A stretch of DNA of 53,327 nucleotides from CAZQBY01 sp964592405 [NCBI: uncultured archaeon] (GCA_964592405.1 CAZQBY010000008.1:1-53327), one strand, 5' to 3'. Shown: positions 1-8,422, counted from the stretch's first letter. The notes: generated by a model not told the origin, from the sequence alone. Translations and numbers: made by a program.

Positions 1-230
1 TTGACAAGGCGGTTCTAGAGGCTATGGCGTGTGGATTGCCCGTGGTTGTTAGGGGGGAGATTTATAAGGAACTCAAGGAGCCCATCTCCTTCAAGGACAG
101 CAAGGACTTTGCCGCTGCCGTAGAAAGAGCTCTCTCAATGAGCAGTAGGGGTACTCTCCGGAGGGAGATTGTGGAGAACCATGAGCTGGGCAGGCTCATG
201 GACATGATTGTAGAGGTATTTGGAAGATGA
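1..230 (+). CDS. Glycosyltransferase family 4, C-terminal end (partial, cut by window edge)
   Basis: Only the last 75 or so codons are present; the reading frame is open from base 3. The visible part begins DKAVLEAMACGLPVVV, the classic end of the donor-nucleotide binding site in GT-B glycosyltransferases of the GT4 type, where the Glu contacts the nucleotide sugar. The rest is a short helical tail typical of this fold. The enzyme probably adds a sugar to a surface glycan or lipid carrier, since the neighbourhood is full of glycan genes. The ATG at base 24 is internal, not a real start. Acceptor and donor cannot be read from this fragment. Confidence 0.8.
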   Translation, partial: DKAVLEAMACGLPVVVRGEIYKELKEPISFKDSKDFAAAVERALSMSSRGTLRREIVENHELGRLMDMIVEVFGR

Positions 231-316
231 AGACACCCTATCTAAAGGAGATAGAGTTCCAGTTTAACTACTGGAATTCCGACAAGTTTAAGAAGCTTGT
301 CGAGATAATATCTTAG
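227..316 (+). pseudogene. 29-codon gene remnant overlapping the glycosyltransferase stop
   Basis: An ATG at 227 overlaps the TGA of the preceding glycosyltransferase (ATGA), the arrangement of a translationally coupled next gene. The frame reads MKTPYLKEIEFQFNYWNS and then stops at TAG 314-316 after 29 residues. I recognise no complete protein. The tight coupling plus early stop, right where AT-rich sequence begins, suggests the 5' end of a longer glycan gene truncated by recombination. It could also be a genuine short peptide. Confidence 0.4.
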
Positions 317-407
317 TGATTTGGTCCGTTTGACCTAATTCCCCTAAATATTCCATCACTCTACCTGACTGCGGGTTCTTGATAGACAGATAGTTAACCG
401 AATCGCA

Positions 408-1643
408 ATGGAGATAATAAACCTATCAAAAGAAAAGTGCGAACATTATCTTGAAGATAAACCAATTGACAAAGCCGTTTTATTTCCAGACGCTTTCCTA
501 AAGGACAAATATAAACATTTGGACTATGATATCGCGGTTCCTTCCAGTTCAGTAATTGTATCAGATTCATTAGCACCACAATTAAGAAGCAGAGGATTAT
601 ATTGTAGCATCTCATTATTACGACTAAATGTGGAAAACAGACCCAAAAACATAACAAAGATATACGACATTTTTAAAAAAATCCCTCAGCTTAAGACTAG
701 TAAATTATTATATCGCTTATGTCCACTAAAACACAAAAAGTATGATCTTTCTTTTTTTGAATATATTAAGGTACTCAAAGAAGGACCGGAATACTTAATA
801 AAAAAGCATAGAATAGAGGACCCGGTTATTGAGAGGGTATTCAGGAAAGAGCACATTTCTTTCAAAAAAACACCTCTAACCTGCCTAATAGGAAGACCCT
901 ACCTAAAGAATGATTTCGGGAAATCCTTCGCAGGAAATCATTTCATTGAGCTACAAGAAGTAAATAAAATTTATGACAGGCAAATCTCCAACAGCAATTC
1001 TCTCAATAAGGGCGATTTATTAATAACCTACCACACATCAGGACTGTCATTAGAGATATTCTTACAAAGAAAATATGTCAAGAAGTATCTGAAAAATAAA
1101 AAAGTAGAAGCAATAAAGGATAGAGCTACTGTAGACCGAGTATTGAATGCTCTCAACATAGTGAGGAATTATTCCTTGGCATATACACTAAATTTTTATG
1201 TAATTCTCAGAGATTTGTTTGAAAAAGAATTCAAAAGAAAAAATATTGTCGAATTCATTTTGTATGCTCCACATAATATGATCTCCAAAAAGGGGGACAA
1301 CTACCTATACCACCACAACGCAATCAGTCTCAAAAACAAGCTAAATTTTATAGCAGGTAATTATAATTTTGATTCCTTGATTGTTGCAAAAGGGGACAAT
1401 TCTGAAAGATTCATTGATTCAGCGGATCACGGCATTGCTAGATTTGTTTCATTAAATGAGTCAGACCTTACTGGCGATAAAATTAAGAGGATTTTAGTAA
1501 AGAATGGTAAAATAACAGAAACTTCTATTAAAAAATATTCCGAGCAAGTATTGAATGATTATATTGATCTAATGACGAGTAAGGGAATAATCAAACCAAT
1601 ATGTAGTTTAAGCCCTATAATCAATTATAAGGAGATAAAATGA
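408..1643 (+). CDS. Divergent RtcB-family (RNA 3'-phosphate ligase-like) protein
   Basis: This 411-residue protein keeps the order of RtcB ligase signatures but is strongly diverged. I can see the Cys of the GxDxxCG-type motif as C66 in GLYCSISLLRL, GNHFIELQEV with H178, the HSGSRG-like segment as YHTSG with H209, the HN motif as H289-N290, and the HGAGR motif as D340-H-G-I-A-R345, where H341 matches the His that accepts GMP. A C-terminal Lys (K408) sits where RtcB has its final IKG lysine. The metal-ligand Asp three residues before the Cys is replaced by Gly63, and the RKGAT segment is lost. RtcB proteins are usually about 480 residues, so this one is short. Base composition is much more AT-rich than the housekeeping genes. 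It may seal or sense damaged RNA, or may have lost ligation; that is inference. Confidence 0.72.
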   Translation: MEIINLSKEKCEHYLEDKPIDKAVLFPDAFLKDKYKHLDYDIAVPSSSVIVSDSLAPQLRSRGLYCSISLLRLNVENRPKNITKIYDIFKKIPQLKTSKLLYRLCPLKHKKYDLSFFEYIKVLKEGPEYLIKKHRIEDPVIERVFRKEHISFKKTPLTCLIGRPYLKNDFGKSFAGNHFIELQEVNKIYDRQISNSNSLNKGDLLITYHTSGLSLEIFLQRKYVKKYLKNKKVEAIKDRATVDRVLNALNIVRNYSLAYTLNFYVILRDLFEKEFKRKNIVEFILYAPHNMISKKGDNYLYHHNAISLKNKLNFIAGNYNFDSLIVAKGDNSERFIDSADHGIARFVSLNESDLTGDKIKRILVKNGKITETSIKKYSEQVLNDYIDLMTSKGIIKPICSLSPIINYKEIK

Positions 1644-1708
1644 GAAGATTCAACCACAGACGTGTTTTTCCAATTCCCCCACCATTACATTTAGTGCTGC
1701 CGGGCTGA
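1640..1708 (+). pseudogene. 22-codon ORF coupled to the RtcB-like gene, probably a truncated partner gene
   Basis: The ATG at 1640 overlaps the stop of the RtcB-like gene and is preceded by an AAGGAG ribosome-binding sequence at about 1629-1634. It reads MRRFNHRRVFPIPPPLHLVL and ends at TGA 1706-1708. No family is recognisable. The good initiation signal with almost no coding length suggests that a second gene of an RtcB operon was cut off here, just before an unrelated remnant on the other strand. Confidence 0.35.
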
Positions 1709-1723
1709 TTCTTTGGAATATGC

Positions 1724-1801
1724 TCATTTTTTCGTAATCTTGGCGGGAACTCCCTGTGCTATACAGTCGGGGGGAACGTCTTTGGTGACAACCGCCCCTC
1801 C
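1724..1801 (-). pseudogene. C-terminal remnant of a hexapeptide-repeat acetyltransferase
   Basis: Read on the minus strand, bases 1801 down to 1724 encode GGAVVTKDVPPDCIAQGVPA followed by KITKK and a TGA stop. This is the highly recognisable last coil and tail of left-handed beta-helix O-acetyltransferases (WbbJ/maltose O-acetyltransferase type). The catalytic repeats are absent. The piece lies in the same frame as, and directly after, the TGA of the methyltransferase gene at 1802, so one side of the recombination joint falls at about 1802. It marks a lost sugar O-acetyltransferase of the glycan locus. Confidence 0.75.
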
Positions 1802-2533
1802 TCACTGAAACCATTTTCTAATAACTCTCAACTTATATTTAACAAATGTTACTAGGTGAAATAGATAACTATTCTTTATCGACCTACACCCGACATAATT
1901 TTTAAAATGGTCAAAAGCAAATTTATTTTTTGCTTTATATTCAAATTCGTTGCGTATTATCTTATCCCACTTTTTTATATTCTTCCTTGTTGCTATAAAA
2001 AACAAGTAAACTGAGCATAGTTTATCTTCATTAAATGATGAATAAAGAACCTTCATCCCATTATCCTCAAACATCCTTTTCATGGCTAGAGGGGTGAATC
2101 TCCAATAATCTCCATAATCTGCATGCATTTGCTGGAGAAAAGGCACAACTATAATTACAATATCCCTGCTCATCAAACAAATATTTTCAAAAGCTTTCTT
2201 GAAATCGTAGATGTGTTCTAAAGTAGTATGATTATAAACCACATCAAATTTTCTAATTAATTCTTTTGGCAAGGGCTTCTCTAAATCTAAGAAAATTTCA
2301 TTATCAAATCCCTGATAACCTTTTGCCTCGCTCTTGTAGTTTGTTATTGTATATGATTTGGCGTTTTTGAAGTAGTCCTTATAAAGGCCACCCTCCTTGT
2401 CACTATCTCTCCATCCAGACACGTTCACCACATCTCCCGTGAACAGATGTGCAAAACGCCTTAATTCTCTATTCGACCATAATCTCGGTACGCGAAACTT
2501 CCGGTCAACAAACAATCTTTTATATCCATCCAT
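1802..2533 (-). CDS. Class I SAM-dependent methyltransferase (glycan locus)
   Basis: This 243-residue protein has a Rossmann-type methyltransferase core. The segment DVVNVSGWRDSD corresponds to motif I, FDVVYNHTTLEHIYD is the post-motif II signature of the methyltransferase-11/-23 group, and DYWRFTPLAMKRMFEDNG is the usual alpha/beta element after it. The last 70 residues are basic and poorly characterised. It starts exactly one base after the stop of the upstream methyltransferase gene, so the two are co-transcribed and probably related by duplication: both share the DYWRFT block. A role in methylating a surface sugar or lipid carrier is inferred from context. AT-rich composition. Confidence 0.75.
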   Translation of the reverse strand: MDGYKRLFVDRKFRVPRLWSNRELRRFAHLFTGDVVNVSGWRDSDKEGGLYKDYFKNAKSYTITNYKSEAKGYQGFDNEIFLDLEKPLPKELIRKFDVVYNHTTLEHIYDFKKAFENICLMSRDIVIIVVPFLQQMHADYGDYWRFTPLAMKRMFEDNGMKVLYSSFNEDKLCSVYLFFIATRKNIKKWDKIIRNEFEYKAKNKFAFDHFKNYVGCRSIKNSYLFHLVTFVKYKLRVIRKWFQ

Positions 2534-3175
2534 CTAGTCTGTTTTGTACGCTATAGTGTAAAAGGCATATGGCATAAAACTGTGATCTAGGTTGCTTTTC
2601 TTAGATACATCACCATAATTACGAGTTATGAGCCATTCTGTGTGTCTGAGTAGGAAGGACAGAAACTTCCAGTAGATTTTTAGGGGTTTCCAAGGAGCTT
2701 TTGTTTGAAAGATAACTCTATCAATGAGGAAGGAGAGACTTTCGCTCGTTGTCATGTCAGTTGTTATACTAATTTTTCCAAACCCGGCATCCGAAAGCAT
2801 CTTTCTTAGGGCGGTATCAGTGAAACGCCAGTAGTCTTGTGGATAAGTGTGTATGGGGGTCATGAAAGGTGTGCTCATTATCAACTTACCGTTTGGCTTC
2901 AATACTCTATGAATCTCCAATAATACCTTTTGAGGATTCTCACAATGTTCAAGAGTATTAAGACAGAGGACTATATCATAACTATTATCTTTTACCATGT
3001 GCATATCGTGTCCATCCGCAACTATATCTGGTTTTGTTTCAGGGTTTATGTTCAAAGAAACCCTATTTGGAAAGAACCCCCTGAGACCTGTCCCAGTTCC
3101 ACCCACATCCAAGGTTTTCGCATTACTAGCTTGTTGCTGTAAGAAGATTTCTAGCTTTTGTCTAGATAGTTTCAT
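2534..3175 (-). CDS. Class I SAM-dependent methyltransferase (methyltransferase-11 type)
   Basis: A 213-residue protein with a clear SAM-binding motif I (LDVGGTGTG, about residues 22-30), an acidic motif II region, the catalytic-core block YDIVLCLNTLEHCENP, and the following LKPNGKLIMSTPF strand. DYWRFTDTALRKMLSDAGF matches the C-terminal half of the domain and resembles the same block in the next gene. It lies in a minus-strand run (4321 back to 1802) with spacings of a few to 15 bases, ahead of a second methyltransferase and behind a glycosyltransferase, so a sugar or glycolipid substrate is likely. The substrate itself is not readable. Confidence 0.82.
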   Translation of the reverse strand: MKLSRQKLEIFLQQQASNAKTLDVGGTGTGLRGFFPNRVSLNINPETKPDIVADGHDMHMVKDNSYDIVLCLNTLEHCENPQKVLLEIHRVLKPNGKLIMSTPFMTPIHTYPQDYWRFTDTALRKMLSDAGFGKISITTDMTTSESLSFLIDRVIFQTKAPWKPLKIYWKFLSFLLRHTEWLITRNYGDVSKKSNLDHSFMPYAFYTIAYKTD

Positions 3176-3190
3176 TATCCCCAGCCTGTT

Positions 3191-4318
3191 TCAATGTTTA
3201 TTAAGTTTGGAGAGTTCTCTACTAATCCTCAGCGCCTTTTTCTCAAACGTATTTTCTCTTGCTTGATTAAAACAACGCTCCCCATACTCTTTGCAGAGCC
3301 TCCCATCTTTGTATAACCTCATAACTGCTTTTTTCATCGACATAATATCTCCCACAGCATACAATTCTCCGGTTTTCCCCGGAATTATCTCTTCGCGATT
3401 CGTCATGGTATCCGTCGCAATAATAGGCCTTTTAGCAAAGAGGTACTCAAAAATCTTAGTCGGAGACCCCCCAGGCCCAGCCCGCCTCATTGGGGCAATA
3501 AGTACATCTGCAGCCTGCTGATACTTCGCAATCTCACCATACTCTACATACCCCTTAAAAATAACGTTATTCTTTTTTACCCGCCTTCTAAGGAGGTCTA
3601 TCTGTTTTTTAGTACCACCAACAATCACAATGCAGATATCATCACTGTCGAGATTATTTGATAATTCTATAATATCACCAACACCCGTATATTCTTTTAA
3701 AGAGCCCGTATAAACAATTAGAAATTTATTTTCTGGTAACTCTAGTTCCTTTCTTAAATCTGTTTTTTTACCAAAACACCTATCAAATAATCTTTCATCT
3801 ACACTACATTTTATAACTATATTATTCTCATTAAGGTGTTTATACTCTTTTTGCAATGCATTTGTTATAGACACTACTAAAACACTTCGTTTAATAGACA
3901 TCTCCCTAAATATCTTGTCTATCCCGCGTCCCCTGTCGGTTCTATGGTTTTCAAATATCAGTTTTGCATTGCTTAATAAAGATGCTATTTCTAGCATGGG
4001 ATATAACAACGGCTCCCTAAAGTACAAATAATCATATCGGCCTTCTACAATCGCTAAGAATGCAAAAATAAAAAAGTTTAATCGTCTGAGAATACCATAA
4101 CCTTTTTCATTGTTCTTTTGAAGTCGCAATGTGAATTTATGCTTAATACCATATTTTTGATTTATATCCCCCTTTTTTGAATCTCTACAAATCAAAGAAA
4201 CATTAAAAAAAGATTGCAGTGCCTCACAAGTCTTTGTTATTTGTATTGAATGGGAAGAATTATTTGGAATAGCCGCAAATGAGACATAAGCTATCCCTTT
4301 CTTATTACCCTTTTCCAT
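3191..4318 (-). CDS. Glycosyltransferase, GT4 family
   Basis: This 375-residue protein has the two-lobed GT-B architecture. The N-terminal lobe is acceptor-side sequence. The C-terminal lobe contains FLIVYTGSLKEYTGVGDII, the strand-loop that opens the donor site, and GGSPTKIFEYLFAKRPIIAT, the E-x7-type nucleotide-sugar signature. It sits two bases downstream of the CDP-alcohol phosphotransferase gene and 15 bases before a methyltransferase gene, in one operon. It probably adds a sugar to a lipid-linked glycan on the cytoplasmic face. AT content and codon use match the rest of the island. Sugar specificity is unknown. Confidence 0.85.
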   Translation of the reverse strand: MEKGNKKGIAYVSFAAIPNNSSHSIQITKTCEALQSFFNVSLICRDSKKGDINQKYGIKHKFTLRLQKNNEKGYGILRRLNFFIFAFLAIVEGRYDYLYFREPLLYPMLEIASLLSNAKLIFENHRTDRGRGIDKIFREMSIKRSVLVVSITNALQKEYKHLNENNIVIKCSVDERLFDRCFGKKTDLRKELELPENKFLIVYTGSLKEYTGVGDIIELSNNLDSDDICIVIVGGTKKQIDLLRRRVKKNNVIFKGYVEYGEIAKYQQAADVLIAPMRRAGPGGSPTKIFEYLFAKRPIIATDTMTNREEIIPGKTGELYAVGDIMSMKKAVMRLYKDGRLCKEYGERCFNQARENTFEKKALRISRELSKLNKH

Positions 4319-4320
4319 AT

Positions 4321-5160
4321 TTATCTCTGGCCATTCTTATAGGCCAAATCCTCTCTTCTTATTCTAACTATGTTTGAGGTCAATTTTCCACTCAGATTAA
4401 CCAAAATTTGTCTTAGGAGTCTGTACATACTAGCCACCAGATATATATGTAAATAATATTCCAAATTGATGAAATAGAAAATCACCAAAAGATATATGGT
4501 AATATCGGGGTAAAGAATACCATTAGGAAGTCCCAAAACTTTAGAACCGACTAGTTTATTAAACGAAGAGTGACTTTCTTTGATATTAACTCCTTCCAAT
4601 TTCCTACTGATCCCAATATACAGTTTCCTATCAATTCTTATCAGAATAAAAATTACTGTCACAAGCATTCCCTCAAAAAGAAATTTGCTGTAACCAATAC
4701 TATTGAACAAATTATAACCTATTGCCAAAAACACACTTGGAAAAACCAAAAAATGGTACCATTCATCTAAATACACTCCGATCGCTGAGAACTCCCCTCT
4801 ATATCGAGCTACCTCACCATCACATTTGTCAAATAAAAAACTCAGATACAATAAAACTACCCCTAAGAAGAAAAATAATGCTGTTGGTAAAGAAATAAAT
4901 ATCAATGAAGCAACCCCAAGAGCAATGGAAGAAAAGGTTATGTAATTGGGTCTTATCCCCAGTTTGATAAAGACATAGGTTGGGTATATCGACCATATTC
5001 TATGAATTCTATAAAAAAAAGGTAGGGGTTTTTCTACCTTTCTTTTTTGACATTTTTCTCTCAGTTCTTTAATATCCATCATATTTTTGTGGGCCAGAGC
5101 CTTCGATTTGATTGTAATTCTCGCTCCCTTTATTGTGATACGTGCGCACGAGATGCCCAA
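4321..5160 (-). CDS. CDP-alcohol phosphatidyltransferase-family membrane enzyme with Asp-to-His change
   Basis: A membrane protein with several hydrophobic segments and the CDP-alcohol phosphotransferase signature D111-x2-D114-G-x2-A-R-x8-G128-x3-D132-x3-H136. In the family consensus the last position is Asp and is thought to act as the catalytic base; here it is His. The family transfers a phospho-alcohol from a CDP donor to an acceptor, and in this glycan locus the product could be a lipid or a glycan phosphodiester. The ATG at 5160 has a TATA-like box about 25 bp upstream. An alternative start at Met27 (5082) would remove a 26-residue basic leader with an internal ARITIK duplication. The domain itself begins after Met27 either way. 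Confidence 0.8.
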   Translation of the reverse strand: MGISCARITIKGARITIKSKALAHKNMMDIKELREKCQKRKVEKPLPFFYRIHRIWSIYPTYVFIKLGIRPNYITFSSIALGVASLIFISLPTALFFFLGVVLLYLSFLFDKCDGEVARYRGEFSAIGVYLDEWYHFLVFPSVFLAIGYNLFNSIGYSKFLFEGMLVTVIFILIRIDRKLYIGISRKLEGVNIKESHSSFNKLVGSKVLGLPNGILYPDITIYLLVIFYFINLEYYLHIYLVASMYRLLRQILVNLSGKLTSNIVRIRREDLAYKNGQR

Positions 5161-5181
5161 TAACTCAGAAAATACACATAT

Positions 5182-5196
5182 TAGGCTTTATATCTA
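5182..5196. promoter_or_regulatory. Shared TATA-like element between divergent glycan genes
   Basis: The 56-bp gap between the divergent genes at 5160 (minus) and 5217 (plus) contains GGCTTTATATCTAAA. Read either way it makes a TATA-like box about 22-35 bp from each start codon, which fits archaeal leaderless initiation in both directions. Assignment rests on composition and spacing only. Confidence 0.45.
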
Positions 5197-5216
5197 AATA
5201 AAATAAAAATTAGAAA

Positions 5217-6590
5217 ATGTCCACCACATTTTTGAATAAATTCATCAAGAATTTCATTTGGATGCTAACTGGCAGTATATCCTCAACTTTTATAAACTTT
5301 TTTAGCTCATTGATAATAGTCATAAATCTTACTGTTTTTGACTACGGTATGTTAACACTAGCCCTCTCTACCACCAGTATACTATTTGCCTTCGTTGGTC
5401 TTGGGATCGATTCCGTTGTGACTGCGGAAATTAATCAAGAGCGAGGAGCCGGGAGACTGGATAAGGCCAAGAAGATACTACACTCCTTCTCAAAGTTATA
5501 CATCATAATGGGTGTTGTGTTTTCAATATCAATATTTCTTTTTTCTGATGCCTTAGCAGAGCTATTATCTAAACCTGAAGTGTCCGGGTTATTGAAGATA
5601 GCCTCCCTAACAATTCTAATGTACACAACAAAAGCTATCTTCCGTCTAATTTTTCATTCCTCACTACATTTCAAATATTTCAGCATGATGGAGATAGCAG
5701 AGTCCTTCTCTAGACTTGGTATGATTCTCTGCTTAATAACAATGGGTTTATTCAATTTACAAACAGCATTTCTTAGTTATCCACTATCTATAGCAATATC
5801 CACCTCTCTTTCCTCTCTCTTTCTCCACAAGTCCTTATCCATCTATACCCAAATAAAGGCTTCTAAGGAAAACCTTCTAAGGAAAATGATATTTCAACAT
5901 GGCAAGTATGCTGTTATCAGAACTCTATTCAATACCGTCACCAACAATATTACTGTATGGCTCATTGAGTTGCTACTGAATGTGGAAGCTGTGGGCATCT
6001 TTGCCTTGGCAAGACGGATACTCACATTCATGAGAATATTTTTGACCTCATTAGAAGGAGTTTTAATACCAACGATTTCGTATGAGATAACAAGAAACAA
6101 GGAAAGGGTCAAGAGAATCTTCACACGGGGAATTAAATATGGACTTATAGTCTCATCCATAGTGACTTTGTTGGCGATAATATTCATTGTCCCACTCCTT
6201 AATTTTTTGGGTCTGGAGAAATATTATCCCTCTATACCCGTTTTCAATATAATAATCCTGCACCTGATAGTTGTCGGAGCCAGCTATCTTATGAGACCCT
6301 TATTCTTTGCCTTGAAGGCACAGAAGGAACTAACTCTGATATACATATTTGACACTTTCCTTTATTCAGCTCTTTTGTTTATATTAATCTACCTGACAAA
6401 TTCTCCTGTTGGTGCAGCCGCCGCCGTAGTACTGAATGGAGTTATAATAGTTTTTATAAGATATTGGATCTTGGTCAGATTGAATCCTAGTTTAAAGATA
6501 TCCCCTAAAGAATTGCTCAAAATAGACACTTATGATAAAAAAATGCTCACGAGAGTTTGGAAGGGGGTGAAACGAAGAGCACGGGTCTGA
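5217..6590 (+). CDS. Polysaccharide/oligosaccharide flippase (Wzx/MATE-like)
   Basis: This 457-residue protein is almost entirely hydrophobic helices (about 12-14) separated by short charged loops. It opens with the IWMLTGSISSTFINFFSSLI-type first helix that is typical of the polysaccharide biosynthesis (Wzx, MVF superfamily) transporters. Such proteins flip lipid-linked oligosaccharides across the cytoplasmic membrane. Its place next to glycosyltransferase, methyltransferase and CDP-alcohol transferase genes supports export of the glycan made by this locus. The C-terminal tail after the last helix is strongly basic and cytoplasmic. AT-rich like the rest of the island. Confidence 0.85.
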   Translation: MSTTFLNKFIKNFIWMLTGSISSTFINFFSSLIIVINLTVFDYGMLTLALSTTSILFAFVGLGIDSVVTAEINQERGAGRLDKAKKILHSFSKLYIIMGVVFSISIFLFSDALAELLSKPEVSGLLKIASLTILMYTTKAIFRLIFHSSLHFKYFSMMEIAESFSRLGMILCLITMGLFNLQTAFLSYPLSIAISTSLSSLFLHKSLSIYTQIKASKENLLRKMIFQHGKYAVIRTLFNTVTNNITVWLIELLLNVEAVGIFALARRILTFMRIFLTSLEGVLIPTISYEITRNKERVKRIFTRGIKYGLIVSSIVTLLAIIFIVPLLNFLGLEKYYPSIPVFNIIILHLIVVGASYLMRPLFFALKAQKELTLIYIFDTFLYSALLFILIYLTNSPVGAAAAVVLNGVIIVFIRYWILVRLNPSLKISPKELLKIDTYDKKMLTRVWKGVKRRARV

Positions 6591-6635
6591 ACCATTCTCC
6601 ATATAAATTAGAGCGACTTTTATACCAACTATTTC

Positions 6636-7559
6636 TTATTTTTGAAACCAATCAAGTGTTTTTCTCAATCCCTCCTCCAACCCGACCTTAGGCTCCCATC
6701 CCAAGACCTTCTTTGCCTTTGATATGTCCGGCTGCCGGGTCTTTGGGTCGTCCACCGGAAGTGGCTTGTACACTATTTCGCTTCCTGAGCCGGTTATCTC
6801 AAGAACCTTTTTGGCGAATTCCATGATTGTCATCTCCCTAGGGTTTCCGAGATTTACTGGCTCGTTCTCTTTGGATTCCAGCAGCCTGCAGATGCCCTCA
6901 ATCATGTCTGATACATAACAGAAGCTCCTGCTTTGACTGCCGTCGCCGTAGACGGTTAATGGCTCCCCCCTCAGTGCTTGGTTAAGAAAGTTTGGCACTA
7001 CCCTGCCGTCATCCATCCTCATCCTCGGGCCGTAGGTGTTGAATATTCTAGCGATCTTAGTGTCCATTTTGTGCACCCTGCGGTATGCCATGGTCAGGGC
7101 CTCCGCAAACCGTTTGGCTTCATCATAAACACCTCTCGGCCCGATGGGGTTGACGTTTCCCCAGTAGGATTCAGGCTGTGGGCGTACCAACGGGTCGCCA
7201 TAAACCTCAGAAGTGGAAGCCAGCAGGAATTTGGCCCCCTTGGCCTTTGCAAGGCCAAGAGCATTGTGCGTTCCAAGGGCTCCGACCTTGAGCGTTTGTA
7301 TTGGCATCCTCGTATAATCCACAGGACTCGCAGGCGAGGCGAAGTGCAGAACTGCATCCAGAGAACCATCCACCCTTATGAACTGGCTTACATCGTGCCG
7401 GACATACTCAAAGTTTGGTGTTCCTTCCAAATGTTTTATATTATTTCTGCTTCCGGTGCACAGGTTATCCATACAGATGACCTCATACCCCTCTTCTATA
7501 AAGCGGTCGCACAGATGACTTCCCAGAAATCCGGCACCGCCGGTGATTAGAATTCTCAT
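6636..7559 (-). CDS. uxs: UDP-glucuronate decarboxylase (UDP-xylose synthase), SDR family
   Basis: A 307-residue extended short-chain dehydrogenase. It has the NAD motif GGAGFLGSH (residues 7-15), the catalytic STSE (115-118) and Y145-DEA-K149, and blocks characteristic of UDP-xylose synthases: [31 protein letters not shown] and [14 protein letters not shown]. Glu118 is the residue that distinguishes decarboxylases from epimerases in this group. It converts UDP-glucuronate to UDP-xylose with internal NAD cycling. Its ATG overlaps the stop of galU by four bases, so it is the last gene of a ugd-galU-uxs operon that contains the complete route from glucose-1-phosphate. Confidence 0.9.
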   Translation of the reverse strand: MRILITGGAGFLGSHLCDRFIEEGYEVICMDNLCTGSRNNIKHLEGTPNFEYVRHDVSQFIRVDGSLDAVLHFASPASPVDYTRMPIQTLKVGALGTHNALGLAKAKGAKFLLASTSEVYGDPLVRPQPESYWGNVNPIGPRGVYDEAKRFAEALTMAYRRVHKMDTKIARIFNTYGPRMRMDDGRVVPNFLNQALRGEPLTVYGDGSQSRSFCYVSDMIEGICRLLESKENEPVNLGNPREMTIMEFAKKVLEITGSGSEIVYKPLPVDDPKTRQPDISKAKKVLGWEPKVGLEEGLRKTLDWFQK

Positions 7560-8422
7560 TTCAGACTCTTCAAATAACGTTTGAAATCAGGCCCGACTTC
7601 CGGGTGCATGAGCCCAAAGTCGACGATTGCGCGCAGGTAGTCAAATTTATCTCCAATGTCGTAGCGCATGCCCTCAAACTCGTAGCCGTAGATCTTCTGC
7701 GTCTTGAGCAGCCCAGCCAGCGCGTCCGTCAGCTGTATCTCGTGCTCCGCGCCCAGCTTGGTCTTCTCTATCTCGTCGAATATCTCCGGGGTCAGCACAT
7801 ATCTGCCGATTATGCCAAGGTTCGATGGGACCTCCTCGGCCTTCGGCTTCTCGACCAGTTTGTCTATCTCGATGGTGCCGTCGCCCATCTCCTTTCCGCT
7901 GATTATCCCATACTTGTGGATGTTCTCCTTACTGACCCTCTCTACCGCGATGGTGCTGCATCCGCACCTACCGAACACATCCATCAGCTGCTTAGTGCAG
8001 GGTGTGTCGTTCTGGACTATCGTGTCGCCCAGCAGGACGGCGAAAGGCTCGTTCCCTATGTGGCTCTTGGCACAGAGTATGGCATGGCCTAGCCCCAACT
8101 GTTCCTTCTGCCTGATATAGTGTATATCACCCATTTCCTCAAGCCTGCGTATGTCCTTTAAGAGCTCATTCTTGTGGTAGAGTTCCAAATGCCTTTCCAG
8201 TTCAATATTTCTGTCAAAATAATCCTCTATTGCACGCTTGCCCCTACCTGTGATTATCAATATGTCCGTTATACCCGAATCGACGGCCTCCTCAACGACG
8301 TAATGTATAGTTGGCCTGTCCACTATTGGCAACATCTCCTTCGGCTGCGCCTTGGTGGCCGGCAGAAATCTCGTTCCCAGTCCGGCTGCAGGTATGACCG
8401 CTTTCCTGACTCTCTTTTTCAT
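7556..8422 (-). CDS. galU: UTP-glucose-1-phosphate uridylyltransferase
   Basis: A 288-residue nucleotidyltransferase beginning [20 protein letters not shown], the GxGTR nucleotide-binding loop of GalU, followed by [20 protein letters not shown]. Further GalU blocks are VLLGDTIV, the metal-binding Asp of the active site, and [13 protein letters not shown] sequence ([12 protein letters not shown]) near the C-terminus. Length matches bacterial and archaeal GalU. It makes UDP-glucose and supplies Ugd, whose gene overlaps its start by four bases. UDP-glucose may also feed the glycogen-type synthase encoded at 43957-45765. Confidence 0.93.
   Translation of the reverse strand: MKKRVRKAVIPAAGLGTRFLPATKAQPKEMLPIVDRPTIHYVVEEAVDSGITDILIITGRGKRAIEDYFDRNIELERHLELYHKNELLKDIRRLEEMGDIHYIRQKEQLGLGHAILCAKSHIGNEPFAVLLGDTIVQNDTPCTKQLMDVFGRCGCSTIAVERVSKENIHKYGIISGKEMGDGTIEIDKLVEKPKAEEVPSNLGIIGRYVLTPEIFDEIEKTKLGAEHEIQLTDALAGLLKTQKIYGYEFEGMRYDIGDKFDYLRAIVDFGLMHPEVGPDFKRYLKSLK

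Noticed and set aside
6978-7550. 190-residue plus-strand frame opposite uxs
   Set aside because: Antisense to a convincing UDP-glucuronate decarboxylase gene and without recognisable motifs.
7604-8120. Plus-strand frames of 162 and 138 residues opposite galU
   Set aside because: Antisense to an intact GalU gene; no motifs.
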